Assembly: GCA_035772405.1 (NCBI GenBank)
Contig: JAYKKM010000371.1
Span: forward strand, 208,501 to 272,500
Direction: 5' to 3'
DNA length: 64,000 bases
From: Chrysogorgia sp. JL179-B06
Lineage: Eukaryota; Cnidaria; Anthozoa; Scleralcyonacea; Chrysogorgiidae
In this document: positions 23,173-34,329 of the stretch, in pieces
Layout: every line of letters begins with the position of its first letter
How positions within the stretch are numbered: position 1 is the stretch's first letter
Made by a program: the position numbers and the translations under genes
Notes under the pieces: model-generated
Database searches by the model: none
What the model was told of the DNA's origin: nothing
The model's input: the letters and a program-made list of their open reading frames with translations, nothing else

Positions 23173-26100
23173 GTAATATTTATTTATTAAATTTACATAA
23201 TTTTTACATAATCTTATCAGTGTAACCTACAGGTCCATTTTCTGTCACTTAATAACAATAGCAGCTAATAGAAATTTAGTAGTTCTGGATCATTCCAATG
23301 CTTATTCCTATGGCAAAAAATTGCTCTGAGGGCCTCCTATACATACACTTTGCAATTATACGTTCATCATGCATTGAACTGTCTCAATATTAATTTACGA
23401 AAACTGTTAATACTTTTAGACATGAAGCTGAGTGCAGTTACTTTGCATGTAATAACATCAAAAGTATTACAAGTTATCATTTGCTATCATATTATATTGC
23501 AAGTTATCATATTATGTTGCAAGTTATCAGATTATATTGCAAGTTATATTATATTGCAAGTTATCATATTATATTGCAAGTTATCATATTATATTGCAAG
23601 TTATCATTTGCTACTTATCATCTTGGCTATCAGGCAGTTTGTTTCGTAGGTTAATAATAATAATAATGATGATGATAATAGTAATTATAATAGTAATCTA
23701 CACTGTAATGAATCGTAATCTATAATGAACAATTAATGTACTACTGGGTAAAAAAAGCTCACCCCTAACATTGCATTTAGATAAAAAGTGTTTATAAATA
23801 CATTCTTTTCTTTGCAGAATCTCAAAAACCTGTTGGATATGACTCAGTAAGGAATATTTTTCCTTATCTCACTGAATCGCAAATCGTGAATGCCCTACAT
23901 ATGTCAGAAGATATTGAAAGTGCAGTGACAAAACTCTGTGCAGATCAAGCAGACAGTTCACATTATAATCCACTCCAGTCGTCATATGCATCCATGTTTA
24001 ATAATGAATTGTGGGAGCAAGACGAAATCATGGAACTATCAGAAATTGAACCTGTTGATGAACCTGAAGAGATCAGTGTACCTGTAGATAGCGATGAAGA
24101 TTTTAATTCCAATCTGAAGGAACTATCACATCATTGCATGGAATCAGGTGGAAAGATAAGACTGAAAGTAAGAAGAAATTGTATATGGAAAGATACTGTG
24201 TCAAAAATGAAAAGAGTAAGAAAAGAAGGGTTAAGTGGTCTCGTGACAGTTCAATTTATTGGAGAACCGGCAGTAGACGAGGGAGGACCAAGGAAAGAAT
24301 TTTTCTATCTGATTCACAAACATATGCAACAGGTATATATTTATATAAAAAAAATTGTGCATGATATTATATTTTTCTTTTCTTTTTTTTATATTATATT
24401 TTTCTTTTTTTCCCACTACAGATGTTCCACACTTCCAGGTTTAAAAATATCACTAAACACACTGAAAGTATAAAATTCACAATTATAATATTTACAACAA
24501 AATCATTTAAAAAATAACGTTCCCAAGGCTCTGTTTACAAAGCGGATTGAGTAATGTGTAATGTAATCGTTATTGTAACATGTGATGTATTAGACAATTA
24601 TTGGATTGAGGCTAAGCATGATATCAAGAATTATCCAGACCAATGATGTCAATGATAACATTTACCGAGGTCTGGATAATTCTTGATATCATGCGCAAGC
24701 CAAAACCAATAATTATTTTATTATACATTCACAATAATCATATAGGCAAGCAAAGTCTGGCAGTAAAAAGACTCATAGTCATGCAATTAATTTTGAAAAA
24801 TGGACTTCATTGAAGATTTTGTAATTATTGCGGCTTTAAAATAGTGACGTCAGCGTCCAATAATTGTTTTTCCCGTCCAATAATTTACCATTTTCGACGG
24901 AAATGATGGCACAGCTAGTTGCCGGACAGGGAGAATAACTGGAGTATGTTGACCAATAAGGAACGAGAATGAATTTTGAATGTATAATAATGTGTATTAT
25001 TTATGTTACAGGACTGAAAAACACTTTGGTGATAATAATAATAATAATAATAATAATAAAGACGTATTAAGAGCATTATACAGTAGTCTCAATACTCTTA
25101 CAACAATATATTCTTGATGTTTGACTTATAGAACTAATTACATTTTTCATTATAAAATAAAGCCTAATACATATATTACAAATAAAACTATGAACAAAAA
25201 ACTATTAATTTAAAAAAAGAAAAGTGTTAAGTGCTGACTTAAAACTACTTAAAATATTGTCAAATACATATATGGAAAAAGTGACTGCCCCAACCGGGAA
25301 TCGAACCCTGGTCTCCAAATCAACGTTTCGGCGCTCTGACCTTTGAGCTAATGAGACACGGTCAGAACAGTCAGTGATTTCTCCATATACATATTAAATT
25401 TGCCACTTTGGTCAGAGCGCCGAAACGTTGATTTGGGCCAAGTCACTTTTTCCATAATATACTGTATGTATTTGACAATATTAAATCCTCTCATATATCA
25501 ATTACTTAAATATCAATGCTTCTAATTTCCTGTGGTAACGAATTCCACAGTTTTGGTGCACAACTGAGAATGTTAATGAATGTTACATGAGTCATAGTTT
25601 TGGATTTTGGCTCAAGTAACAGATTTGGTGTGGGTATCCTGAATAACTATTATTATTATTATTATTACATAGGTATCTGGTCTATTTGAGGGTCCATCCA
25701 GAAGTCGAAGTTTCGTCCACAATGTGATGGCCTTACAAAGGGACGAATATATAATTTATGGTATTATTTCTGCACTATCATTGCTTCAAGGATCACCAGG
25801 TCCAACAATGTTTTCTGACCCTATCGTTGACTATATTGTGCAAGGCAAACTAGAAGCAGTGTCTGCTTCAGTAAGTGATCTTGCCACCGGAAAGGTGAGG
25901 AGTAAGTTAGAAGAGCTTGAAGCAATCAATGATCCAGTGAAATTCAAGCAAGTAGCTTCTTTCAACACACCTTTCAGATTTGAGGCAGGATACACAAAGC
26001 CTGTCGTTTCTTTTGAAAACAAACCAGAATTTATCAGATGCATCTGCTTGCACTATCTTATCCTATCTACATTGCCAGAAATAGATCAATTTATTGAAGG

Positions 26101-26602
26101 CCTTAAAACGTGTGGAGTGCTTGAACTGATTCGAAACAACCCCAAGCAATCTCGTAAGTTACTGCAGCTTAATGAAGATCAAAAGCTTACAGCTGAGATA
26201 GTTGATGAGCTGTTTCATTTCAGTTTTTCTGAAGAGGGAAGCAATAAGCGTACAAGTGAAGAGGCTATAGCTTTCAATTTTACACATTACCTTGAAGACG
26301 TCGAGGTTGGTGAGGTTACTACAACAATCCTTGATCCAGAAACTGATAGAATTACAACATGCAAAGTAGAACTGGAACATATTCTTCAGTTTGTAACAGG
26401 GTGCCCAGTTATACCTGCCACTGGATTCGATACCAACCTGACTGGTATGTTTGACCATGTGGAATGTGACAAGAAACTTACAGTAAACACATGTTCATGT
26501 ACTCTTAACTTTCCAGTTTCTGACATACTTAAAGAGTATCAATCATTCAAGAATGAATTTACAGAATGTATCTTTAGTTCACCTGGGTTTGGTAAAGTGT
26601 AA
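21889..26602 (+). CDS. Zinc-ribbon and HECT E3 ubiquitin-ligase-like protein of the transposon
   Basis: Exons 21,889-22,776, 23,818-24,332 and 25,673-26,602 join with GT-AG introns of matching phase (1, then 0). The N-terminus MYCGHCGAALKENFQFCVKC is a zinc ribbon. A middle region (PVTINIGIMRYVEEE, LLYPDGTEVKTL) resembles the G2E3-like proteins that are multicopy in coral and fish genomes. Exon 2 begins the HECT domain (FIGEPAVDEGGPRKEFF). Exon 3 carries the rest: LFEGPSRSRSF, SLLQGSPGPTMFSDP, HILQFVTGCPVIPATGF and NTCSCTLNFP with the expected catalytic Cys, ending at GFGKV. HECT ligases accept ubiquitin on that Cys and pass it to substrates. A frame break lies between about 22,010 and 22,035 in exon 1. 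Introns contain microsatellites, hairpins and a tRNA-like sequence. Confidence 0.8.
23130..23180. repeat. (ATA)n microsatellite in HECT intron 1
   Basis: About 14 ATA/ATT units. Similar short (ATA)n tracts lie at 23,653-23,665, 25,032-25,060 and 25,650-25,666. Confidence 0.9.
23463..23610. repeat. 20-bp tandem minisatellite in HECT intron 1
   Basis: Units GCAAGTTATCATATTATATT repeat about seven times with small length changes. Reading frames across it are repeat artefacts. Confidence 0.85.
24597..24714. repeat. 118-bp palindrome in HECT intron 2
   Basis: Arms GATATCAAGAATTATCCAGA and TCTGGATAATTCTTGATATC with outer AATTATTGGATTG/CCAATAATT flank a loop of about 30 bases. Foldback MITE form. 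Confidence 0.75.
25255..25480. repeat. Foldback element with a tRNA-like arm
   Basis: Outer arms TTGTCAAATACATATATGG and its mirror ending in TGTATTTGACAA enclose inner arms AAATCAACGTTTCGGCGCTC and GAGCGCCGAAACGTTGATTT. The left half includes a minus-strand tRNA-like sequence; the right half repeats only its central part inverted. Confidence 0.75.
25284..25357 (-). tRNA. tRNA-like sequence (probable SINE head or pseudogene)
   Basis: The complement has an A-box-like TTAGCTCAAAGGTCAGAGC and a strong B box GGTTCGATTCC in a paired CCAGG/CCCGG context. Ends can pair partly (GTCTCA with TGGGGC), but the anticodon arm does not form a clean seven-base loop, so I do not assign an anticodon. Its position inside a foldback element favours a tRNA-derived repeat over a working gene. 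Confidence 0.4.
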
Positions 26603-27652
26603 ACTGCAATATTAATTATTAAGTCCTACAGTATCTTGCAACATTTTTGCTTTTAAATTTTTTATGAAATTTTGAATAAGAATGTTAACAAATCCATTTT
26701 GGACATTTTTATAACCATTTTAACCTGATATTATTTCAGGCATGTATTACTCTATTCCAACAAGACTGTAAAAAAAACAGACAGTGCTGTCTGTGTGTTT
26801 CAGGTAAAGATAATCAACATGTTTTGGCCAAAATTGGACAGCTTTAATACCAGATAAGGTTCAGTTTACTTGTTAATCATGACAATGAGTCATTAGTCAG
26901 TGCTGTAGTCTGTTTCCTTTTAACAGCTGATAAAAAAATGTATAGCTTTGTAATCTTAAACTTTTGTTTCAGTTGCCCATTACTCTCTGTAAAACAGGCT
27001 TTAAGTTTTGTTAAATCAATAAGTATGTACTCATAGTTTGCAAGGGGTATTGATCCCCCTTTCTAAGCAAAGTGACCCCCCTTTCCATCTCACCTTTTCA
27101 TTCATTCAATTAATTGTTACAGTATACCATGGGTTGTCTCCCATGTATGTTTCAATTATAGAAAACCTTAGACAATAGGCATGAACATTTCAGTTATATT
27201 AAGAAGTGTCACAATGCACATGTGGATTGCTCCATGAGGACCTAAACATTTAGGCAAAATTGTGCAGGGGGTTTGTGGTAGTCCTCTGCATGGCATTGCT
27301 TTATTTAGGCTAATAAAGGGTTGAGTAGGTGGGTGTTTGCTAGTAATATCAATATTAACCAAATAATTTTTAAAAAACAGTATAATATTAATGTTATCAC
27401 TCCTTTCCTAGGTACCCTGCATTTTATGGATTCCCCCTTTTCTATAAAACATTTGTCTTCTCCCCTTTTAACCCATTTTCAAAATTTTCATGGGGGTCCA
27501 ACTTTGTGTAACCTTTAAGATAATGATAATATATTAAGCAACATTCTTCTCACATGATCAGTGATAACACCATTTTCCATTTTTAATTAGATTTGTTTTA
27601 GATATATGTTCTGTTCACAAAATGTGCCAAATTATGATAAATTAAAAACCAG
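26603..27652. other. Convergent intergenic space of the 8-kb transposon
   Basis: AT-rich, with only short frames. It should hold the 3' ends of both converging transcripts. No conserved motif or hairpin that I can defend. Confidence 0.5.
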
Positions 27653-28912
27653 TTACAAAGCAACCCCTATTAAGTAAGTAAAAAGATCCAAAGCTTCCTT
27701 CCAGTGTTTTGGTTTTGACTGATCAAGAAGTGATAACACGTGATTAAAGTAAACCTGATAATCATTGTTGGTATTTGATGGTAAATACAAGGCTCTTGCT
27801 TCTTCTAACTTTTCATGACACACTGGATGCAAGTGATTTGTGCCATTTGAGTTGACTGGTAAAAAATATAGTTCATCTGGCTTTCCAGGAACAGTGTCAT
27901 GCCTGGATCGCCTTATGTAGTGTGTATTCCAGTGAAGACTTACAAAGTCAAGATCTTGTTGAAGTAATTCTGCAAAACAGAACCATATACATTCGTCATG
28001 GAGATTATCACCAGTTAATAATATTCCACGGTCCACAAGATCTTTAAAGAAGTTAATCCACCATGTTGTGCGACTACGGCGTAGGTAGGACCACCAAGCC
28101 TCTATCCTCTGATTTGAGGTAGAGGTGCCATAACGGTGTGACTTCTCACCTGCTAACTCATCACCACTGTCAGCCCTTAGGAAACACTGTGTACCTGCAA
28201 TTATTACATTTTCAGTTCCACAGTCTGTTCTTAGTAATGTAGGGCATCCGCCAACTTCATCAACACAATTTAAGAAAAAGCTTGCTGTCACCTCTGGATT
28301 GTTATTTGTTCTATCAACTTTGAGCCACATTACCCTACGACTGTAGCCGTCGATGGCTCCATGGATCGGGAAACCATAAGGTTTCAGTTTATCGTAGCCA
28401 TCGACATGCCAGCAGTAATTGGGCCCAGGGGAACTATACTCTCTTCTTTTTAATCTGTGTCGTTTCCTCTCTTCAACTCCATCAGGGTCTATTATCTTTA
28501 AAAGAGATGCCACTTCTTGTCTGGGAACATAAACTCCATACTTTATTCGCAATGTGTGCCACATTGCTCTATAACCTGAGACTTTGCCTGGACCATCCAG
28601 TTCGTTTCTTATTAGTCGCTCAACATCAGGCAGGTTTATATTGCATTTGTTTCTTCTTAGATTGTACTGAACTAGTCTCCTTTTCAGGGTTGACATTGAC
28701 AGCGAAATATTGTGATACTTCGAGAGAAAATCCAAAATCACCTGGTTGGAAAATCCACTGTAAAAGTAACCTTCAATCGCTTCCTTTTCTGACAAGTTGT
28801 CGGCTGACAGTATCAGCCGGAATGAAGGTATAGCCTTTTCCAGTTTGGTACCACATTGAGGGCAGTAGAAAAAGTCCTCTTGAACTTGATGCCCGCAATG
28901 GCCACAATACAT
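27653..28912 (-). CDS. Zinc-ribbon DDE integrase (transposase) of the 8-kb element
   Basis: Single intact 419-residue ORF from an ATG at 28,912. Residues 1-22 (MYCGHCGHQVQEDFFYCPQC) form a zinc ribbon. Residues about 45-90 look like a helix-turn-helix DNA-binding region. About 105-165 is an integrase-like basic segment, and the catalytic core follows: Asp171 in CWHVDGYDKL, Asp230 in LLRTDCGTEN and Glu271 in SNQRIEAWWSYLRR. The D-to-E distance of about 40 residues and the DCGTEN motif place it in the retroviral-integrase/IS3-like DDE group. It would cut and join the TACGG ends and make the 6-bp duplication. It starts near the right end and runs inward, opposite to the HECT gene. Intactness suggests recent activity. 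An integrase-core-domain family is common in cnidarian and fish genomes, from recollection. Confidence 0.88.
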   Translation of the reverse strand: MYCGHCGHQVQEDFFYCPQCGTKLEKAIPSFRLILSADNLSEKEAIEGYFYSGFSNQVILDFLSKYHNISLSMSTLKRRLVQYNLRRNKCNINLPDVERLIRNELDGPGKVSGYRAMWHTLRIKYGVYVPRQEVASLLKIIDPDGVEERKRHRLKRREYSSPGPNYCWHVDGYDKLKPYGFPIHGAIDGYSRRVMWLKVDRTNNNPEVTASFFLNCVDEVGGCPTLLRTDCGTENVIIAGTQCFLRADSGDELAGEKSHRYGTSTSNQRIEAWWSYLRRSRTTWWINFFKDLVDRGILLTGDNLHDECIWFCFAELLQQDLDFVSLHWNTHYIRRSRHDTVPGKPDELYFLPVNSNGTNHLHPVCHEKLEEARALYLPSNTNNDYQVYFNHVLSLLDQSKPKHWKEALDLFTYLIGVAL

Positions 28913-29016
28913 CGTGAATTAGCAGTTGAATTTTAGCATGTTCCACTCCCGCCATATTTCGTTAGCAATACGTTAGTTACCATTCTTCCTCAACCAACAC
29001 ACGCCGCCTTCGCGTG

Positions 29017-29278
29017 ATATTGGGATATTGATTTGTGTTTTGGGATATTGATTTGTGTTTTGGGATATTGATTTGTGTTTTGGGATATTGATTTGTGTTT
29101 TGGGATATTGATTTGTGTTTTGGGATATTGATTTGTGTGTTGCGATATTGATTTGTGTTTTGCGATATTGATTTGTGTTTTGGGATATTGATTTGTGTTT
29201 TGGGATATTGATTTGTGTTTTGGGATATTGATTTGTGTTTTGGGATATTGATTTGTGTTTTGGGATATTGATTTGTGT
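29017..29278. repeat. Right subterminal array of the 20-bp motif
   Basis: About 13 copies in inverted orientation to the left array (TGGGATATTGATTTGTGTTT), with two variant units near 29,136-29,165 (TGCGATATTG). Ends 22 bp before the element terminus. Confidence 0.9.
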
Positions 29279-29300
29279 TTGACCCTTATGGGCCACCGTA

Positions 29301-29306
29301 CAGAGC
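29301..29306. repeat. Right target-site duplication CAGAGC
   Basis: Directly follows CCGTA, the mirrored terminus, and is identical to 21,230-21,235. Confidence 0.85.
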
Positions 29307-29465
29307 TGTAGCTAACATGTCATAATTGAAGGGGTGCCAACCCAAAATTTCCGAATGAAATATTCCCCCCAAAATCTTGCAATAATATTCACAATACTTT
29401 GCCAACTGCCAAAACGACAAGGAAAACAACCAAAAACCTTTTTTTATCACAGTTATGGTAGTAAT

Positions 29466-29647
29466 ATACACAATAACGGTATAACTCCGAATAACGTAAA
29501 CATATTTATTGAGAATTCAACGTTTCGACGAGCTTGAAGTCATCATCACGAATGAAGAATCTGCGTTCCTGATGATGACTTCAAGCTAGTCGAAACGTTG
29601 AATTCTCAATAAATATGTTTACGTTATTCGGAGTTACTGTTGTGTAT
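29466..29647. repeat. 182-bp palindrome (foldback MITE)
   Basis: ATACACAATAACGGTATAAC is mirrored by the end ...AGTTACTGTTGTGTAT. The inner arm TTGAGAATTCAACGTTTCGA pairs with TCGAAACGTTGAATTCTCAA. The loop is about 30 bases near 29,550. It lies 165 bp outside the 8-kb element. Confidence 0.85.
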
Positions 29648-32220
29648 TTTATCAAAATACTTAGTGGTTCCCGTAAATTATGGTAGTAATGGTACTGTAT
29701 TTTACCCATATACTAAAACTATTACACAGTGTAAAAATGTAACCAATTACTTCCAGTAGATTAAATATAAGACACAATTACAATGTTTGTCACACAATAT
29801 CTGTATGTTGACTTAAAATATAAATAATTGCTACGATATTACTGCAACTAGTACACTTTATTTAACTAATTCAATTCAAACTAAATTGTCGAAAGGTTTT
29901 GACTGTAAAATTTACAACATTTACTGACTTATAGTTTACAAGTGAATTTGTCTACCCATGGAATCTTGCAATATTCACATTCACAGAGCCCACGTTTGTG
30001 TGGTGGGTAATGATGACAAAATCACCAAAATCTACTAGATCGAAGGAGTTGGTATAGGTTGACATGTTGATGTAAGCTTAATTTATAAAATGAACTAAAT
30101 CGATGCCTTTTCGGTTTCTAATCGCATCTTATATCTGGGAAAGCAAACTCTTGCTGATCGAATTACTTATATTTGCAAAACATTTTATTTTAATTTATAT
30201 GTATATAATTTAAGTGACACAAGGATAATACTATCCTAGACATTCTAAATAACAAAGTAGACAGTGCTGTGTAGGTAGTGTTTTTTCCCATTTTCTATCA
30301 ACTTCTAAAATCATTTTCAGGTTAACATGACAACATTTATGCTATTATGAAATCACTCAACGTCAGTGATCATTTCTATCTCCGTTTAACCCTTTAAGCG
30401 TTCACGTTCTACTGTAGTTGTTGTATGATGTTATTATATATATTGGATTTAAACAACTGATAATTTTAAAACTATTTTTTAAAACTGAGGTGCCGGCACT
30501 TTCGAAGTTCAAAAACCGTCTCTTTATATTTGAGGTATTTGTGCAGATGGCGATATGTCGATGCATATTTTAGAACGGCTTGTTTTCTGGAAAAGTAACT
30601 TTTGCGAGTCTATAATTGTTTGAGTGTCGAGGGTGGGAAAAAAGTTATTAGCTGTTTGAAGTGAACATGACGGTCGTAAGCAAGACGCTCATAAGCACAA
30701 GGAGTTTAATTATTATGTTGCACTTTAATAATTAAGTGTAGCATCACAAAGCTGATAACAAAACATCTTTCACCACTTGCATTAGGTTGTCATTGTTTTC
30801 ATATTTAACATTATATAGTTTCTGTGTATGAAATATCCGAAGCAAAAGAGTTGTAATATATTCTCTTAAACATCGTCCCGGAAGCAGAATCTTCAAAAGA
30901 AGTTGTTACTTTATCATTTTAAAAGTTCTTCCAAATAAGACAATAAAACATTTTGAGGTTAGGGGCACTTTAATGTTTTGTAAGGCAATTGTCAGCATTT
31001 AATGACTCAACCTGTTATTAACCAGGAATTTATATTTACTCAAAAATGGATACAATTCGATGTCTCTTTCAAACAATATTACCTGTCTTGCTGTCTATCA
31101 TATTGTAGCCTGCATCCTAGCCCTATAGAGGTTTGAATGCATGCCGCACCTTGCCGAATTTGGTTGAAAAATCAGTCGCAGCTGCGCCAAAATGAAACTG
31201 ACCCAATTTAGTTGTCATGATTTAAAACTAGTCATGTTTACAAATGTAAGCATCAAATAAATGGTTGTTTGAAATGGTGTTAAGTCCTTTAGCTGAGTCA
31301 AAAATCGGCTCGATTTCCATATAAATATCCCCAAATTTAAAACAGTGGCTAACCCAAACCTTACCCTAATCCTCCACCTAATATATACTAACCCTAACTC
31401 TTACGCCTAATATATACTAACCCTAACTCTTACGATAATGTTTTATTTTAGAAATAACAGCTGATTTTAATTTCGACTTTTACTACCGATAGTCTATGTG
31501 ACGTCATTTCGGGATTTTATATGGAAATTCAACCCAAAAATCAAACCGTGTTATCTCAAATTGCTGTCTTGCACTTCACCAGCTGATTTATATGGTAAGC
31601 GTCTGACACAGTAACAGATATAATGCTATATTTTATTGCATCTTCACAAAACATAAATTTATTGCCAATGATAATTACGTAAACTGTTTACAGATTAACT
31701 ACCTAAAAACGATATTGATGTCACATTCATTCAGAATTTCACGTTGCCTACCGTCCAATGGAGAGAAAAGTTCATGAGAAAATGGCAAATCTAGTGAAAA
31801 CAGGATTTCGGCGCATGATATGTAATTTAAATAAATGGTAATATGTATTACTGTAATTATTGCTGAAAACTAACATTCCCGTTTGTTCACTTCTTTTAAC
31901 TACCTTTATATCGAAGTGTACAACAATTAAGTTAAACGGTGGTTTCTTATACTTTTCTGCAAAGTCGTTTCCACCATTGCACTTTCTCACATTGGAAGTA
32001 GGACAATATCTGAAATACAAGAGAAGGTGCAAGGTTTGAGGAAGGATTCTGACAATTAGTTATCGTTGAAGTCTTGGTAACCATAACTTGTTTGCCATTA
32101 CTAGCACTCTGCTTTGAAGTCTTCTTTCTGGAACGTTTTCTTTTCTACCGTATGACCGTTATATATATCCCCATCATGTTGAAATAGCCTAACTAATATA
32201 TTAACAACTAAAATATATTT
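29648..32220. other. No gene seen
   Basis: Long AT-rich stretch without a coding signal on either strand. Two diverged telomere-like patches (ATACTAACCCTAACTCTTACG, twice, 31,385-31,435) form a short tandem repeat. Confidence 0.55.
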
Positions 32221-34311
32221 ACAATAACTTAGCATCATTGTAGCAACAGATCTTAAAATCATCTGCAACCAGATCTGTAAGAGAATTACATTTAAGGCAA
32301 ATTCAGCGCCATGAGCGAATTATGTCAACATCGAAATTACAGTTCAGAGCGGCAAAGTATATGGCTTTCAATAAATTCTTAAAAGTGTTAGTTGAATGAA
32401 TTGTCTTTACATCTTTCGGAAGATTGTTCCACAACCTACAAGTCCTAATAAAAAAACTTAATTCACAATGTTTGGTTCTACTCCTTGGTACCAAAAAGTT
32501 AAGGTCACAAGAGTTCCTCAAACGGTTACATGAAGTAAAACGTACATAATTATTAACATTCATGTTGTATTTTCCATTGGTGCAGCCATGCAAAAACAGC
32601 AGATCTTTAATCTCATGCCAGTAACAAACTGGCAAAAGGTTAGTCTTAATCAGCCGTTGCCTATATGATAAAGTGTTGGAGTGACCAAGAACATAATTTG
32701 TCGCTCTTCTTTGAACACTTTCTACAGAACGAATCACTTCTATAGATTGCCCAGACCAAGCCTCACTGGCGTAATCAAGATGAGAGCGTACCAGTGCCAA
32801 GTATAAAAGCCTATTGGCTGGGACAGAAAAATATTTACCAGAACAGCGTTTAAGGAGTCCCAACATTGAGTTTGCTTTGCTAATCACCTTTGAACTATAT
32901 TCTTTCCATGTCATCGTCCTATTAATAATCAAACCAAGATCCTTTTGACAAACTGAGTTCTTTAAATGGTGATTACCCAAATCATAGACTCGCGCTACAG
33001 GATTTATTTTTCTTGTCACTGTAAGACACTCACATTTTAAAACGTTGAATTTCAGCTGTGATTCTAAGGCCCAATGGTATAAGAGGTCAAGACCATTTTG
33101 TAGCTTCTGTGTATCACTAGGTTGTTTAATAATAAGGTAGCACTTGGTATCATCAGCATAAAGAAGAGTTGAACAGTTATCTGAAACAGATGCAGGTAAC
33201 TCATTGACAAAAATTACAAACAAAAGTGGTCCCAGAATGGAGCCTTGGGGTACGCCTGACAATACTGGAAGAGGTCTAGATAAAGCACCACCAACTACAG
33301 TTCTCTGGGTTCTGTCTGTAAGGTAACTGTAAAGCGACTGGAGAAGGCTACCATCGATGCCGTGACACCTCAATTTATTGATGAGTAAACTGTGGTTGAC
33401 ACTGTCAAAGGCTTTCGAGAAGTCAAGATAAACAATATCTGTCTGAAAACCCTTGTCCAATGCTGTTCCGACTTAATGAAAAAAGCACAAAAGCTGAGTA
33501 ACAGTAGATCTACCCTTCATAAAACCATGTTGTGTATGAAAGGTGAATACGTAGACGCTTGAAGACACACCGTTCTAGCACTTTAGAAAGCACACAGAGG
33601 AGTGGCACTGGACGATAGTTAGATATAAGTTCCTTATTACCTTTCTTATGTATCGGCACGACATGAGCGAGTTTCCACTGTGATGGGAGCACACTAAGAC
33701 GGAGCGATTTATTGAAAATATAACAGAGGGAGCTAACACGTTGGCACATTCCTTCAAAATTCTGGCTGGGATTCCATCAGCACCATGGGCTTTGTTTACA
33801 TCAAGCCGCCTCAATAAGTCTGCAACTTCTGCTGTACAAATCTGTTCTAATATAGAACCTGTTCCATATTCCATCGATTGACTTGAAGAAACGTTTTTCA
33901 ATACTGCGTAAAAGACGAGAAGAAGTCACTAAATGCCTTGGCTTTTGTTTCCGCTGTTGAATATTGATTTCCTTTATGCGACACAGTATTTGGGATAGAT
34001 CCTGATTTTGTCCGTGCTTTTAGGTATGACCAAAAGCGCTTAGGGTTATTTGTCACCGACAACGCAATAGACTCTATATAGTCCTTGTGCTTCTGATCAA
34101 TTAATGCTTTCGCTTCTCGGCGGAGAATACGATACTTTTCCCACGCGGTGTCTTGAGGAGAACGATTGACGCAACCACTTGCCAATGCCTTTCTGCAAGC
34201 AGCATCTTTCTTGTGAAGGAGATGGATAACTTCACTGTCAATCCATGGTGGGCTATTCACGTCTCTGATCTTAATTTTGGGAACGTGCTCATCCACAGCA
34301 GTCATAAACAA
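32221..34311 (-). pseudogene. LINE (CR1/jockey-like) reverse transcriptase, frameshifted
   Basis: On the minus strand 34,311-33,898 encodes the linker after the endonuclease (SPPWIDSEVIHLLHKKD, NPKRFWSYLK). Then 33,901-33,510 in two frames gives KAHGADGIPARILKECA and SNYRPVPLLCVLSKVLERCV, and 33,460-32,303 gives the catalytic palm: VYLDFSKAFDSVNHSLL, LSGVPQGSILGPLLFVIFVN, LLYADDTKCY, followed by the C-terminal SHLDYASEAWSG and ATNYVLG motifs. The last 385 residues are uninterrupted. Frameshifts or stops at about 33,900, 33,620 and 33,470, and no endonuclease, mean a dead, 5'-truncated copy. Its 5' edge lies next to the hAT relic on the other strand. Confidence 0.88.
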
Positions 34312-34329
34312 ATCGTACCAACACTGCCA

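Larger units (their letters stand above)
21236..29300. mobile_element. 8.07-kb DNA transposon with integrase and HECT genes
   Basis: The left end TACGGTGGCCCATAAGGG is exactly mirrored at the right end (CCCTTATGGGCCACCGTA). The identity runs on through GTCAAA into arrays of a 20-bp motif on both sides. Both ends are flanked by CAGAGC, a perfect 6-bp target-site duplication. Inside are two convergent genes: zinc ribbon/HECT on plus (21,889-26,602) and zinc ribbon/DDE integrase on minus (28,912-27,653). A MITE copy abuts the left array. The 6-bp duplication with TAC termini and an IS3/retroviral-like integrase best fits the Repbase superfamily I recall as IS3EU; this needs a database check. The integrase frame is intact but the HECT gene has one frame break. 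Confidence 0.9.

Noticed and set aside
25284..25357. A functional tRNA gene
   Set aside because: Good A and B boxes, but the anticodon arm is poor and the sequence is part of a palindromic repeat.
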